Notes under the pieces: model-generated
What the model was told of the DNA's origin: nothing
The model's database searches: none
What the model saw: the letters and a program-made list of their open reading frames with translations, nothing else
Shown: positions 8,471 through 17,233 of the stretch, one piece after another
Numbering within the stretch: the stretch's first letter is position 1
Layout of the letters: every line of letters begins with the position of its first letter
Position numbers and translations under genes: made by a program
NCBI RefSeq assembly: GCF_038002825.1
Contig: NZ_JBBODF010000001.1
Location: forward strand, 620,001 to 684,000
DNA: 64,000 nt
Direction: 5' to 3'
Source of the DNA: Paenibacillus sp. FSL H8-0048
GTDB lineage: Bacteria > Bacillota > Bacilli > Paenibacillales > Paenibacillaceae

Positions 8471-9775
8471 CTACATCTTAGTATTCCAAAATCTTAACAC
8501 AGTATGATACTTGGAATTTTCTTGTGTCCAGTGAAACTGCCCCTGCATCCGGGACATCATCCGCGCAATGCTTCTTTCCCCAAGACCGTTGCTCTCAGGC
8601 TGCACATCCAGTTGTTTAATCATATTAACAAAATGAATCTCGAATATCTCTTGGTCTGATACAAACGTAATGCTGATTTCTTCTTCCGGATCTGTGTATT
8701 TCAATAAGTTGGACATCACATTATCAAATACACGGCCGAGCTCCTCTATATTTACATTAATATACGTCTCCGGCAGTTCTCCCGAGATGTGGACCCGGAA
8801 ATGCTCCTGATGGAGAATAGCGATCTGATCTGACATCAGGTCGTAGATCACTTCTTTTACAGCGACGCTCTCCAGATCGGCCTCGTTTTCTTTGTCCAGC
8901 AGGAAGTAAGCAAACAAATTGTCCGTCAAGTTTTTTAGTTTCATGGCTTTGCCATAAGCATTGGTCACATAACGGTCTTTGGGGGTGACCTCCTCATCCT
9001 GCTCCTTTTGGGCAAACTCCAGATACATGATGAGCGAGGTCAGAGGTGTGCGCATATCATGCGACATTTCGGTGACCAGGCTTCGGCTCTCAGCTTGTAA
9101 TTCCTCAATCGCTTTAAGTTTGTCCAGAAAAGCTTTCCGCAGCTCCTCAACACTCTCAGCAATCATTGCTAACTCATCCTGTCCTCTTACTGTCATCTCG
9201 TAGTCCAATTCACCGCCCTCAAGAATATGGATTTCCTGATGAATGGTCCGCAGATAGCGGAGACTGCGGCGGATGCCGAAGAGAACAATGATCAGAAAGA
9301 TTAGCGTTGCAGCTAGAAGCTCCAGAGTAAAAGCCAGGTCATCATATCTGGAGGAGTAGAAGCCGTCGATACTAACCTCTCCTTCACCATTACGAAACTT
9401 GACCGGATAAGAATGATTCTGTTCGTATTGAGTCACTCTTTCCCTTCCATAAGCCGATTCGTCTTCAAAAGTGTAATTGGAATTATATTGCAGCACCTGG
9501 TCTTTAAAAATGGTGACGGTAATATAATTTTCTTTTTTGACCCAATCATCAAAAGCCTTCCGATCCGATGTGGTCAGCTCATGGGCTGAAACATACTTGC
9601 TGAATTTGTGAATGTATTTGGCTGACTGCTCCTGGTAATACTCATCCGAGCTCAAATATCTGTCGATCAGCTCATTGGTGATTTTTTGTGCAGTCACAAA
9701 GAACACACCACTCACAACTGCAGCAGCCATGATCAGCATAGCTAGTTTATTAGTTAGCGTAAATTTACGATGCAA
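8471..9775 (-). CDS. Sensor histidine kinase (orphaned partner)
   Basis: From a TTG at 9775 this is a 434-residue kinase: TM1 near residues 10-30, extracytoplasmic part about 31-145, TM2 about 146-168, HAMP, then H-box EMSHDMRTPLTSL with His239, N-box FDNVMSNLLKYTD and a G-box NGLGERSIARMM. The degenerate N-box (K-Y in place of the usual N-A) and short G-box match the VanS/BceS-like small kinases. The frame is open further upstream, but that part overlaps the response regulator reading; GGGGAAGAGG nine bases before the TTG supports the start. The start overlaps the end of the response regulator gene, which is broken (9765-10327), so its cognate output is probably lost. Confidence 0.85.
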   Translation of the reverse strand: MHRKFTLTNKLAMLIMAAAVVSGVFFVTAQKITNELIDRYLSSDEYYQEQSAKYIHKFSKYVSAHELTTSDRKAFDDWVKKENYITVTIFKDQVLQYNSNYTFEDESAYGRERVTQYEQNHSYPVKFRNGEGEVSIDGFYSSRYDDLAFTLELLAATLIFLIIVLFGIRRSLRYLRTIHQEIHILEGGELDYEMTVRGQDELAMIAESVEELRKAFLDKLKAIEELQAESRSLVTEMSHDMRTPLTSLIMYLEFAQKEQDEEVTPKDRYVTNAYGKAMKLKNLTDNLFAYFLLDKENEADLESVAVKEVIYDLMSDQIAILHQEHFRVHISGELPETYINVNIEELGRVFDNVMSNLLKYTDPEEEISITFVSDQEIFEIHFVNMIKQLDVQPESNGLGERSIARMMSRMQGQFHWTQENSKYHTVLRFWNTKM

Positions 9776-10327
9776 CAAATCGATATCCTCTTCCCCATTC
9801 CGTTTGAATGTAAGCTGGATGTGCCGGGTCTTCCTCAATTTTGGCCCGCAGCTTCCGGATATGCACCATAACGGTATTGTTGGAACAATAAAAGTAGGGC
9901 TGACTCCACACACTTTCATATATATTTTGGGCAGAAAAAATTTTATTCCGTTTACTCATCAGCAGCTTCAGAATACGATATTCCAGATCGGACAGCATGA
10001 TTTGCTGCCCTTCCTTCCAAAGGGTTTGGTCATATAGTCATCTCCACCAGCGAGTAACCCCTCAGTTTTGTCGAGTGTGCTCGATCTGGCCGTTAAGAAT
10101 AGAATCGGTACATTGGAGGATTCCCTGATCTGCTTACAGGTCTGGATTCCTGAAATCCCCGGCATCATAATGTCCAAAATAACCAAGTCCAGAGAATCGT
10201 TCACCAGTTCTAAAGCCCGCTGCCCATCTTGGGCCGTGAACACTTCATATCCTGCGCGCATAAGGGACTCTTTTAGAAGGACGCCAATATCCTGATCATC
10301 CTCTACCACTAATATACGATGGGTCAT
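9765..10327 (-). pseudogene. OmpR-family response regulator, internally deleted and frameshifted
   Basis: The first frame (10327 down to about 10025) encodes a good receiver domain: ILVVEDDQ, VILDIMMPG with the acceptor Asp, FLTARSS and YMTKPF. Just after KPF the frame shifts; the DNA-binding domain continues in another frame from WKEGQQIMLSDLEYRILK to EWGRGYRFVAS at 9765. The span is 563 bases, not a multiple of three, and the 35-45 residues that normally join KPF to the winged helix are missing. I infer one deletion at about 10021-10030 that also broke the frame. No full-length product is expected, though the receiver alone (about 119 residues) could be made. Confidence 0.85.
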
Positions 10328-10510
10328 TCCTCTCTCACCTCATAATTCTTGATGCTTAGTAATTTATAAGATACGGCATAAATCTTAACAGTTTATTAAA
10401 ACTTAAATCAGACACAAAATTGTCACAACTCCAAAAAAGTTGATGGCCCTTCATAAATGGTTAAGATTTGAGCTTTATATTTAACCTTTGTAATGGAAAG
10501 GAGCATGGAG

Positions 10511-11677
10511 ATGAATGCTAAAAAAGAAGGACACGGGCAACCGATGAGTCTTCGGGAGAGAGTTCATTTTCTGGACATCGTCCGTGGATTCGCTATGCTG
10601 GGCATTATCATTGTCAATTATTTTCTGATCGTAGATTCCGTTAAGGGATTCGAAATGTCCTCAGATGATGTATTACACAATCTGGTCTCCTGGTTTGGCG
10701 AAGGGAAATTTGTTACCCTCTTCTCCTTCCTGTTCGGCGTTGGCTTTATGATTTTTATGGATCGGGCAGCTGAGCGGGTTGAGAGTCCCAACAAACTGTT
10801 CGCACGCAGGCTAACCTTCCTGTTGGGATTTGGTGTTCTACACATCACCTTTGTTTGGGTCGGCGATATATTGGCCTTCTACGCTGTAACCGGCTTCCTG
10901 CTATTGGCCTTCTACAAGCGTACACCCAAAACATTGCTGCGCTGGATTATCGCACTAATCATGATTCAATTCCTCATCCCTATTTTCACGATTCTGTACA
11001 ATGTTATGAATACTGCAGTACCAGAGACACCGTATTTTGCAGATTTCACTCTGAATAGTCACAATAGCACACTTACTTACCTGGATTCTATAGGAGCCCG
11101 GTGGGCAGATATGATTCCGATGGCTGCCAGCTCCTTCTCAACAGTATTCTCCATGTTTCTCATGTTTCTGATGGGTGCATACTTTGTTAAAACGGGTTAC
11201 TTCAGAGACATGGAAATGAAAAAGCAACTATGGAAACGAATCTGGATCATTAGTACATCCGCTTTTCTAATCACGCAGAGCAGTACGATGCTGGACATGC
11301 TTATTCCTTCTAAGAATATGGCTTCGATAGAAATTCTCTCTGCACTTGGTCAAAGCGGGGGGGTAACCGGAAGCATGTTCTATATGAGCACGCTTGCCAT
11401 GCTGTATTTGTTCGTTCCTATGCTGCGAAGCCCCCTGATGATTTTCAGCAAAGTCGGACGGATGTCATTAACCTGTTATCTGCTCCACTCCATCATTGGC
11501 ACCATCCTGTTACTCGGGTACGGCTTCGGACTTGCGGATCACATCGAGTCCACTGGAACGATGATGGTTGCTCTGGCTGTGTATGCGGGTCTCACGATTT
11601 TCAGTACATTGTGGTTAAAGAGATTCAAGTACGGCCCGATGGAATTTATATGGCGCAAGCTGACATATGGTAAGTAA
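10511..11677 (+). CDS. DUF418-family membrane protein (YeiB type)
   Basis: A 388-residue protein with about ten membrane helices. The N-terminal [18 protein letters not shown] is the family signature, and the C-terminal half carries the DUF418 region ([32 protein letters not shown]). These proteins are related to acyltransferase-3 and heparan N-acetyltransferase-like membrane enzymes, function unproven. AAAGGAG (10497-10503) is seven bases from the ATG at 10511; two earlier in-frame ATGs overlap or abut it. A terminator follows. Divergent from the broken two-component system, whose regulator may once have controlled it. Confidence 0.85.
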   Translation: MNAKKEGHGQPMSLRERVHFLDIVRGFAMLGIIIVNYFLIVDSVKGFEMSSDDVLHNLVSWFGEGKFVTLFSFLFGVGFMIFMDRAAERVESPNKLFARRLTFLLGFGVLHITFVWVGDILAFYAVTGFLLLAFYKRTPKTLLRWIIALIMIQFLIPIFTILYNVMNTAVPETPYFADFTLNSHNSTLTYLDSIGARWADMIPMAASSFSTVFSMFLMFLMGAYFVKTGYFRDMEMKKQLWKRIWIISTSAFLITQSSTMLDMLIPSKNMASIEILSALGQSGGVTGSMFYMSTLAMLYLFVPMLRSPLMIFSKVGRMSLTCYLLHSIIGTILLLGYGFGLADHIESTGTMMVALAVYAGLTIFSTLWLKRFKYGPMEFIWRKLTYGK

Positions 11678-11689
11678 AATGATTAACAC

Positions 11690-11724
11690 AGAAAAACGCC
11701 AGGCTCTTTCCCCGGCGTTTTTCT
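11690..11724. terminator. Bidirectional intrinsic terminator
   Basis: AGAAAAACGCC pairs with GGCGTTTTTCT across a 13-base loop. It lies between the convergent DUF418 gene and the TetR gene and has T tracts on both strands. Confidence 0.85.
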
Positions 11725-11729
11725 GCGCG

Positions 11730-12401
11730 CTATACAGGTTTGTGCATTATCCCCTGGAGTATCACTTCAATGGCCCAGAAGAACCTCTCCTTGGAGGCGG
11801 TATCCCCAGAGAATAAATCAGTCTTCAGACTGTTCATCAACGGAAAACGTACCGGATCTGCTTCGTTATAGTAACTCTGGGCAGTTGCCATCAATCCGCG
11901 CTCTCTCTTAGCCTTCTCCAAGGCAATGGAAGACACGTACAAGAGCAACAGGTCCGTTCCCCAAGCAGCGGCCGTAGAGGTGATTCCGCCCTTCTGGAGG
12001 ACGGTAAGTAAATACTCATTCAGACGAAAGGCATGATTTCCAATAGGAATCGTCTGTAGAGACAGCTCCGCTAATCCAGGTTGCCCGATAAGCAGCTCTG
12101 CATAGGCATGCAGCGCTTGAAATAACTGTTCCTTCCAATTGTCGTCCGTGAGCTCCGGCAGATTCAACTCACCGAGACCAAGGTCAAGCACATATGAGCT
12201 CAATTCCTGCAGATTTTTAACGTATACATATAGGGAGGAAGGTCCGGTGTCCAGTTGTTTGGCTACCTTCCTCATGCTCATGCCGGAGGCTCCTTCCTGC
12301 TTCAGCAGCTCATATGCGGTCTTGACAATGATTTCATGACTAAGGGGTTCTTTGGCTGGCCGGTTACGGCGGCTCACAATTTCACGTTTAGGTTTCATCA
12401 T
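11730..12401 (-). CDS. TetR/AcrR-family repressor
   Basis: A 223-residue protein. The N-terminal HTH (about residues 20-65) includes ASGMSMRKVAKQLDTGPSSL and YVYVKN, and the remainder resembles the TetR_C ligand-binding domain. It lies downstream of a TetX-like monooxygenase and a ruined MFS exporter, so it is the likely repressor of that cassette. A candidate operator is at 14197-14227. No strong ribosome binding site is seen before the double ATG (AAGAAAAG only). Confidence 0.85.
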   Translation of the reverse strand: MMKPKREIVSRRNRPAKEPLSHEIIVKTAYELLKQEGASGMSMRKVAKQLDTGPSSLYVYVKNLQELSSYVLDLGLGELNLPELTDDNWKEQLFQALHAYAELLIGQPGLAELSLQTIPIGNHAFRLNEYLLTVLQKGGITSTAAAWGTDLLLLYVSSIALEKAKRERGLMATAQSYYNEADPVRFPLMNSLKTDLFSGDTASKERFFWAIEVILQGIMHKPV

Positions 12402-12455
12402 ACTTTTCTTATAACATGCCGGAAGCCAATAGTAAATACATCGCCGAAGATAACC

Positions 12456-13628
12456 TCATCCTTGCTGCTCATACAGGTCTTGATAAGATTGCATGAGTGC
12501 TGCAAACTTGGGAGCCGCATTCTCTGAGAAGCTCAGGATGAGATTTTCGTTAGACATATGTGCTTTCTCTGAGGCATACTGGAACATTTTCTCCTCATAT
12601 TCTTCAATGGCTGCTGGTGTCTGCTTGTTCCTTACTATAGCAATGGCCAGCTCCAACGCATCCAGCATGGCAAGATTCACTCCTTCTCCGGCAAAAGGGG
12701 ACATGACATGTGCTGCATCTCCAATCAACGTCACTCCAGCGCTGCGTTCCCAGCGGAACCCGACGGGCAGCATGTAGATCCGTCTGGGCACAACCGCATC
12801 CTCCGCATACCGGATATAATTCTTGAGCGGTTCGCTCCAATCGTGAAACAGCTCAAGCAGCTTTGCCTTTATCTCCCGCGGGCTATCATTGCGGATTTCG
12901 TCTAACCAGTCCCGCTCAACCTTGAAGCTTGCATATACTTTGATCCGTCCGTTGCCGTTCAACTGGCCCAGAATCCCTTTGTGATCATCCAGTGCAAACA
13001 TCTTGCCACGTGCATTGAATGCGGCCAGATCCGGGTGATCGGCGGCGATCACGTTAAGCTCCAGCATAGTCAGACCTGAATATGCTACATTTGTATCCGT
13101 AAGCAGAGGACGAACGCGGGAAAAGGCACCGTCCGCACCAATTACAAGATCAGCCACAGTAGTATGACCATTTTCAAAATGAAGCTCCGTCTTCCCCTCC
13201 CCCAAAGACACAGCCTTCTCCAGTTTATAGCCATACTGTATGGTAGATGGATCTAGTTTGTTTAAAAGCAAGTCACACAGCACACCACGGTCAATCTCCG
13301 GGCGTCTCTGCCCTTCCGGGCTCTCTTCGTCGGCCACTTCATCCAGGTATAGGGTTCCCGTCTTATCCATGAGCCGGAAGTCTTCGCCCTCAAAACGTGC
13401 TGCCTTCAGAAAAGCTTCATATAATCCGGCTTCCTTCAAGGCGAGCTGCCCGGATTCTTCATGGATATCTAAGGAGCCTCCGCGTTCATGGCTCAGGTCC
13501 GCATGCTCACGTTCGTAGACTGTTGAGGAAATACCATGCTGCTGCAGAATCAGGGCAAGCGTTAGCCCCCCTGGTCCACCTCCAATAATAGCGATCCGGC
13601 GTTGTTCCGTAGAATGAACAGTTGTCAT
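12456..13628 (-). CDS. FAD-dependent monooxygenase, Tet(X)-like
   Basis: A 390-residue class A flavoprotein monooxygenase. The N-terminal dinucleotide motif is IIGGGPGGLTLALIL, followed by ERGGSLDIHEESGQLAL and RPEIDRGVLCDLLLNKL, which closely resemble Tet(X)-family segments, and the FAD motif LIGDAAHVMSPFAGEGVNLA. Tet(X) hydroxylates tetracyclines with NADPH and oxygen. Many related proteins act on other phenols, so tetracycline inactivation is inference. The adjoining TetR and MFS remnant fit a drug-resistance cassette. The stop is 54 bases before the tetR start. Confidence 0.85.
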   Translation of the reverse strand: MTTVHSTEQRRIAIIGGGPGGLTLALILQQHGISSTVYEREHADLSHERGGSLDIHEESGQLALKEAGLYEAFLKAARFEGEDFRLMDKTGTLYLDEVADEESPEGQRRPEIDRGVLCDLLLNKLDPSTIQYGYKLEKAVSLGEGKTELHFENGHTTVADLVIGADGAFSRVRPLLTDTNVAYSGLTMLELNVIAADHPDLAAFNARGKMFALDDHKGILGQLNGNGRIKVYASFKVERDWLDEIRNDSPREIKAKLLELFHDWSEPLKNYIRYAEDAVVPRRIYMLPVGFRWERSAGVTLIGDAAHVMSPFAGEGVNLAMLDALELAIAIVRNKQTPAAIEEYEEKMFQYASEKAHMSNENLILSFSENAAPKFAALMQSYQDLYEQQG

Positions 13629-13663
13629 GTGTAGACATCTCCTTTGGGTTGAAAGTTATTTTC

Positions 13664-14170
13664 TCAAGAAACCTGCTTCTTGCCAGTAAAAAACAAAGTT
13701 AAAACCAATGCACCTATTGCAAAGCTCAAAGTAATCCAGAAGGTTGAGCCGAAGGCATGACCTAATTGATCGGGTGAATGCTGTGCGGGAAGTCCCCTGA
13801 TTTGGTTGGCCAGAAAAGCCATCGTGATGGTAACGCCGAAGGAGGACATGATCTGCTGGGCTGAAGTGGTGATGGGGGTCAACCGGCCGCCGGCATTAAT
13901 GCCGATCCGCCCAAACCTTGAATGATGCGGAAAATAATAAGGTGACTAGGGGGGGGGCCATTGCACACAGTACAGATGCGAGCACAAATAAGACAATGCT
14001 AATCATAAACATCCGTTTGGGGTGAGAAACGGTCTAAGATTGGTATCGAAGGCATTCACTAATTTCGGTACGGCCACATTCATGATGATGCTGTCTAAGA
14101 TCACCAGGAACATTCCTGAAGCAACAGCTAGAAGTATGGGCAATATTTGTGTTAAGACAAGCGTATGAAT
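13664..14170 (-). pseudogene. MFS drug exporter remnant (EmrB/QacA type)
   Basis: Three pieces of a 12-14-helix exporter remain. About 14165-14040 encodes TM1 (LLAVASGMFLVILDS, IIMNVAVPKLVNAFDTN). About 14030-13890 encodes MFMISIVLFVLAS, then FRIIQGLGGSALMP, the classic TM3-TM4 motif. 13882-13664 encodes the last two helices and the stop. TM2 and everything between TM4 and the last helices are missing, the frames differ, and a run of nine G (minus-strand C) at about 13950 adds another possible slip. The gene cannot make a transporter. It was presumably the exporter of the TetX-like/TetR cassette. Confidence 0.85.
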
Positions 14171-14196
14171 TAATTAGATGATACATTTATAACATA

Positions 14197-14227
14197 ACGA
14201 ACAGTGTTCGTCAAGAATAGTGTTCGT
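14197..14227. promoter_or_regulatory. Candidate TetR operator upstream of the MFS remnant
   Basis: ACGAACAGTGTTCGT (14197-14211) is a palindrome around one base. AGTGTTCGT recurs at 14219-14227, 16 bases on, giving an extra half-site. It lies just upstream of the MFS remnant start on the minus strand, where a TetR repressor of the cassette would be expected to bind. Confidence 0.6.
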
Positions 14228-14261
14228 CGTTGTTTGTGCGTTTTTCTTAGAATAAAAAATA

Positions 14262-14292
14262 GAACCCTTATAGGGTTATAAGGGTTTTGTTT
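14262..14292. terminator. Intrinsic terminator of the Ig-like secreted protein gene
   Basis: AACCCTTA (14263-14270) pairs with TAAGGGTT (14279-14286). The minus strand continues into TATTTTTTATT, the plus strand into TTGTTTTTTATT, so it can stop transcription both ways. Confidence 0.85.
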
Positions 14293-14297
14293 TTTAT

Positions 14298-15158
14298 TTA
14301 TTTAAAGTATTTCATTTTATAGTTGTCCATCAGGATTTCCAATTTATCCAATTTGATAGATCCTTCTTTAACCTTCTTATTACCTGCATAGAATTTAGAA
14401 TAATCTATTTTAGTTGTCTTCAGACTGTCTCGCATTATAGTGAATCCCTCAAGTTGAAGTTTTGCCCCTGCTACATAGTAATTATGTATTTCTTTCAACT
14501 CTGCATTTGCAGTATTGGGCTTTAAATTCTTCAACCCGGATACAAACTTAGTATAGTTCGGTACTACAGTATTATTTAAAGACAGAAAGAATGTTTTTCT
14601 TGTCGTATCGTTTGGACCTTTGTTCTGATTATGTGCATTTATAGCTTTTTCTTCATAGGTTATTAGCGGTTCCAACTGTCTGATATAATCCTGTATGTCC
14701 TTAACCATAATTTCTTCATGGGTAGGTTCCTTTATGACTACTGGACTTGTTGGTTCAGGAGTTGGTGTAGGAGTTGTTTCAGGTATAACTGTATAATCAT
14801 CGACCACTTGAACAGTGAACACATAAGGTTCAAACTTTTCTCCAATATTGACTGTTAAGGTTGCAGTCCCTTTATTTAAGGCATGAAGTTCAGAAACCCA
14901 TTTCGTTTTCCGGACAACCTTTACAATATTCTCATCTGAGGAAATTGGAGTAAAATCATAGTTTTCCACGTCTCCATCCGTCCAGTCCGTGATGGCTATT
15001 TGGTATGACTTCCACTCCCCCATTTTAATTTCCGTTGGTTTGGTCACCTTGACAATGTCGGTGATGCTTCGTGCAGCCGCACTTATATTACCCGCCCCTG
15101 ATACGACTGATAATATAATTGCTAACATTAGTGAATAAATCAAACTCTTTCGCTTCAT
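14298..15158 (-). CDS. Secreted protein with Ig-like domain and helical C-terminal domain, unknown function
   Basis: A 286-residue protein with a signal peptide (positive start, hydrophobic stretch, cleavage near residue 27, SAAA). Residues about 35-125 look like a bacterial Ig-like (BIG2) domain, with SSDENIVKVVR and LNKGTATLTVN. A threonine/proline linker (TPTPTPEPTSP) leads to a helical domain of about 130 residues with NKGPNDTTRKTFF and LKEIHNYYVAGAKLQLEGF. No catalytic motif is seen. The gene is visibly more AT-rich than its neighbours, which may mean a separate origin. Its own terminator follows. Confidence 0.75.
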   Translation of the reverse strand: MKRKSLIYSLMLAIILSVVSGAGNISAAARSITDIVKVTKPTEIKMGEWKSYQIAITDWTDGDVENYDFTPISSDENIVKVVRKTKWVSELHALNKGTATLTVNIGEKFEPYVFTVQVVDDYTVIPETTPTPTPEPTSPVVIKEPTHEEIMVKDIQDYIRQLEPLITYEEKAINAHNQNKGPNDTTRKTFFLSLNNTVVPNYTKFVSGLKNLKPNTANAELKEIHNYYVAGAKLQLEGFTIMRDSLKTTKIDYSKFYAGNKKVKEGSIKLDKLEILMDNYKMKYFK

Positions 15159-15387
15159 AGATGTTTTCTCCCCGCTTGTATATCCATAGTAAAGGCCTCA
15201 ACCAATCTTGCTAGCATAGTTCCATCATTAGGTTGCATGTAGCAAAAACAGAGAAGTTCTTTCCAAGCTTTATTATACAACTATCCTCTGCTTTGGAAAT
15301 CCCATCCTTAAGACATTTTTTTGTTTCCCCCTCTTCAATCAGTTATTATTATATCAAAATCGTATAATTCATGAATGAGGTGTAGCG

Positions 15388-16287
15388 ATGGAAAAATTCG
15401 CTCTTGAGGTATTCTCTGATTTATCCGAAAGGCTGAATTATAATCTGCCGGGTTTTCCGCTGTATGCTAAAAAAGGAGCACTGCATCAATTCGACCGGTT
15501 CGCGGCCGCTTATCATTGGCATCCGGATCTGGAGTTTATTTTGGTGCTGGACGGGATAATGGATTATTATGTGAACGGACAAACGGTCCAGTTTGGTAAA
15601 GGGAACGGAATTTTTGTTAACAGTAAACGCCTTCACTATGGCTTCTCTGCTAAGGAGAGCGATTGTACTTTTCTGGTCATCGTCATTCATCCTGCACTTC
15701 TGGGCGAAAACACGCTTGCAGGAAAAGCATATCTGGAAGAAAAATTCGGTTCCGGCACCGATGATTTTTTACTGTTATCTTCTCAAACGTCTTGGCAGCA
15801 TGAGATACTGCTCGCACTAACTGAGTTGTATAATGAAGTGCAGAGCCATGAAGGGAACCTGCTCCGGTTAGTATCTCTGGCTGTGTCCATATGTGCGGGT
15901 ATAGCCGATCATATACAGCAAGCACCGGGCAATCCGAATGATGAACAGGTATGGATGACGATCCGTAAAATGACCGGGTATATTCACCAGCAATATGACG
16001 CTAAACTAACCATTGATGAGATTGCCGCCGCCGGTTCAGTATGCAGAAGCAGATGTTATGAGCTATTCAAAAAGCATGTTGGCTGGTCACCCAATAATTA
16101 TTTAACCCGCTATCGTCTTCAAAAAAGCTGTGAGATGCTGAAAGAGACAACGATGCCTGTGGGAGAGATCGCCATGGCCTGCGGATTTCAAACGGCAAGT
16201 TATTTTTCGCATGTGTTCGGTAAACAATTAGGACAAATTCCACAGGACTTCCGCAAGCAAGCTTCTGCTCCCAGCCACGATTTTTAA
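15388..16287 (+). CDS. AraC-family transcriptional regulator
   Basis: A 299-residue protein. The N-terminal half is a cupin-like sensor domain (YHWHPDLEFILVLDG, NGIFVNSKRLHYGF). The C-terminal 100 residues carry two helix-turn-helix motifs (LTIDEIAAAGSVCRSRCYEL and MPVGEIAMACGFQTASYFSH). The cupin part suggests control by a sugar or related small molecule. GAGGTG lies before the ATG. No obvious target operon adjoins; it may act on the divergent or downstream minus-strand genes. Confidence 0.9.
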   Translation: MEKFALEVFSDLSERLNYNLPGFPLYAKKGALHQFDRFAAAYHWHPDLEFILVLDGIMDYYVNGQTVQFGKGNGIFVNSKRLHYGFSAKESDCTFLVIVIHPALLGENTLAGKAYLEEKFGSGTDDFLLLSSQTSWQHEILLALTELYNEVQSHEGNLLRLVSLAVSICAGIADHIQQAPGNPNDEQVWMTIRKMTGYIHQQYDAKLTIDEIAAAGSVCRSRCYELFKKHVGWSPNNYLTRYRLQKSCEMLKETTMPVGEIAMACGFQTASYFSHVFGKQLGQIPQDFRKQASAPSHDF

Positions 16288-16451
16288 TAGGTGTCTTTCT
16301 CATCGTCAACGTATTTTTGACTGATATAATGAGTGAACCGTTTGTCCTGTTGTCTAGCTAGTTTGTCACACCATTTAGAATGCACTATAGCCCGTATACC
16401 GAAAAACAGGAATAGAAGCAACAGAATCCCGCTCGCAACCTGAAGCATCAT
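16284..16451 (-). CDS. Small single-span membrane protein (55 aa)
   Basis: A 55-codon minus-strand frame starting at a double ATG. Residues about 4-23 (QVASGILLLLFLFFGIRAIV) form one membrane helix; the rest is a hydrophilic tail rich in charged residues ending EKDTY. AAGGGGG stands eight bases upstream. The stop overlaps the AraC stop by two bases. It follows the membrane protein at 16545 in the same direction and may be in its transcript. No family recognised. Its ribosome binding site lies in one arm of a strong hairpin (16460-16502). Confidence 0.6.
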   Translation of the reverse strand: MMLQVASGILLLLFLFFGIRAIVHSKWCDKLARQQDKRFTHYISQKYVDDEKDTY

Positions 16452-16459
16452 AAGCAGCA

Positions 16460-16502
16460 CCCCCTTCTTATTTCTATTCTCAGAATAGTATAAAGAAGGG
16501 GG
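16460..16502. promoter_or_regulatory. Long hairpin covering the ribosome binding site of the 55-aa gene
   Basis: CCCCCTTCTT (16460-16469) is the exact complement of AAGAAGGGGG (16493-16502), and inside it CTATT/AATAG form a second stem. In minus-strand RNA the pyrimidine arm of this inverted repeat is upstream of the AAGGGGG ribosome binding site of the gene at 16451, so it would pair with it. Confidence 0.6.
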
Positions 16503-16544
16503 GGCTGCTCCCGAAATCGTTTGTAATTATATCAAAATCGTATA

Positions 16545-17141
16545 TTATTTCACGCTAAACCGGCTGCCTGAGTACCTTGAGACAAGCGGAATTGCACTAA
16601 TGAAATACACTAAATCGAGCAAGAAGATGGTTATAGTTAAGCCCCAAGGGGCCGGACGCAGCAGGAACGCTGCAAGGAAACCTATCGAACCCAGGCTATT
16701 CAGCAAAGTAAACCATGGGTTACTGGTAGTCATATCCGGGGTATAAGGCTGGAGGAGGTAATACAGCAGCAAATGATGTACCGAGAAAATCACTGCTAAC
16801 GCCAGCGTTAACAGCCATACCGGAAGCAGGTTCGGATGGAAGCTCCCTTCTGCGACAATCAGGATAAACACACTCAGAACAGCCGCCAAGCCTGCTCCGA
16901 TCAGTATATTGCGCCCCAGCAGCCAGCGGAGGCGCAAGCGGAAATGCTGCAGCGCATCCTTCCGGTAGAAGGAATACCGCATCAGCGGCAGGTCGCAGTG
17001 GCGAAACAGCGCTCTGCACAGCTGATTGCCCATCGTCAATTGAAACATGGCCAGAATGATAAATGGTATATAGCGTTCAAGCTGTGTTAGCCTCATCCTC
17101 TTATGTTCCAGCTTCAGGCTATCTTCTGTGATCTTTAACAC
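16545..17141 (-). CDS. Multi-pass membrane protein, possibly a truncated exporter permease
   Basis: A 198-residue protein with about five membrane helices (IPFIILAMFQLTMG, IGAGLAAVLSVFILIVA, LLPVWLLTLALAVIFSVHHL, SIGFLAAFLLRPAPWG, IFLLDLVYFISAIPLVS). The sequence reads like the C-terminal membrane half of a larger ABC-type permease, and no cytoplasmic domain precedes it, so it may be a truncated gene. The frame starts at a GTG close behind AAAGGTG; an ATG 15 codons on (RLTQLERY) is an alternative. I do not recognise the family firmly. The 55-aa gene follows it. Confidence 0.55.
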   Translation of the reverse strand: MLKITEDSLKLEHKRMRLTQLERYIPFIILAMFQLTMGNQLCRALFRHCDLPLMRYSFYRKDALQHFRLRLRWLLGRNILIGAGLAAVLSVFILIVAEGSFHPNLLPVWLLTLALAVIFSVHHLLLYYLLQPYTPDMTTSNPWFTLLNSLGSIGFLAAFLLRPAPWGLTITIFLLDLVYFISAIPLVSRYSGSRFSVK

Positions 17142-17233
17142 ACACCTTTATATAATTTTAGTTAAGAATAACACCGGCTCTTGGAGGATGGAGGGTAGAG
17201 AACTTTTTTAACTAATGTTTCACAAAAGAATGA

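Noticed and set aside
13940..13960. Run of nine G as a phase-variation tract
   Set aside because: It lies in an MFS gene already broken by large deletions, so switching could not restore function.
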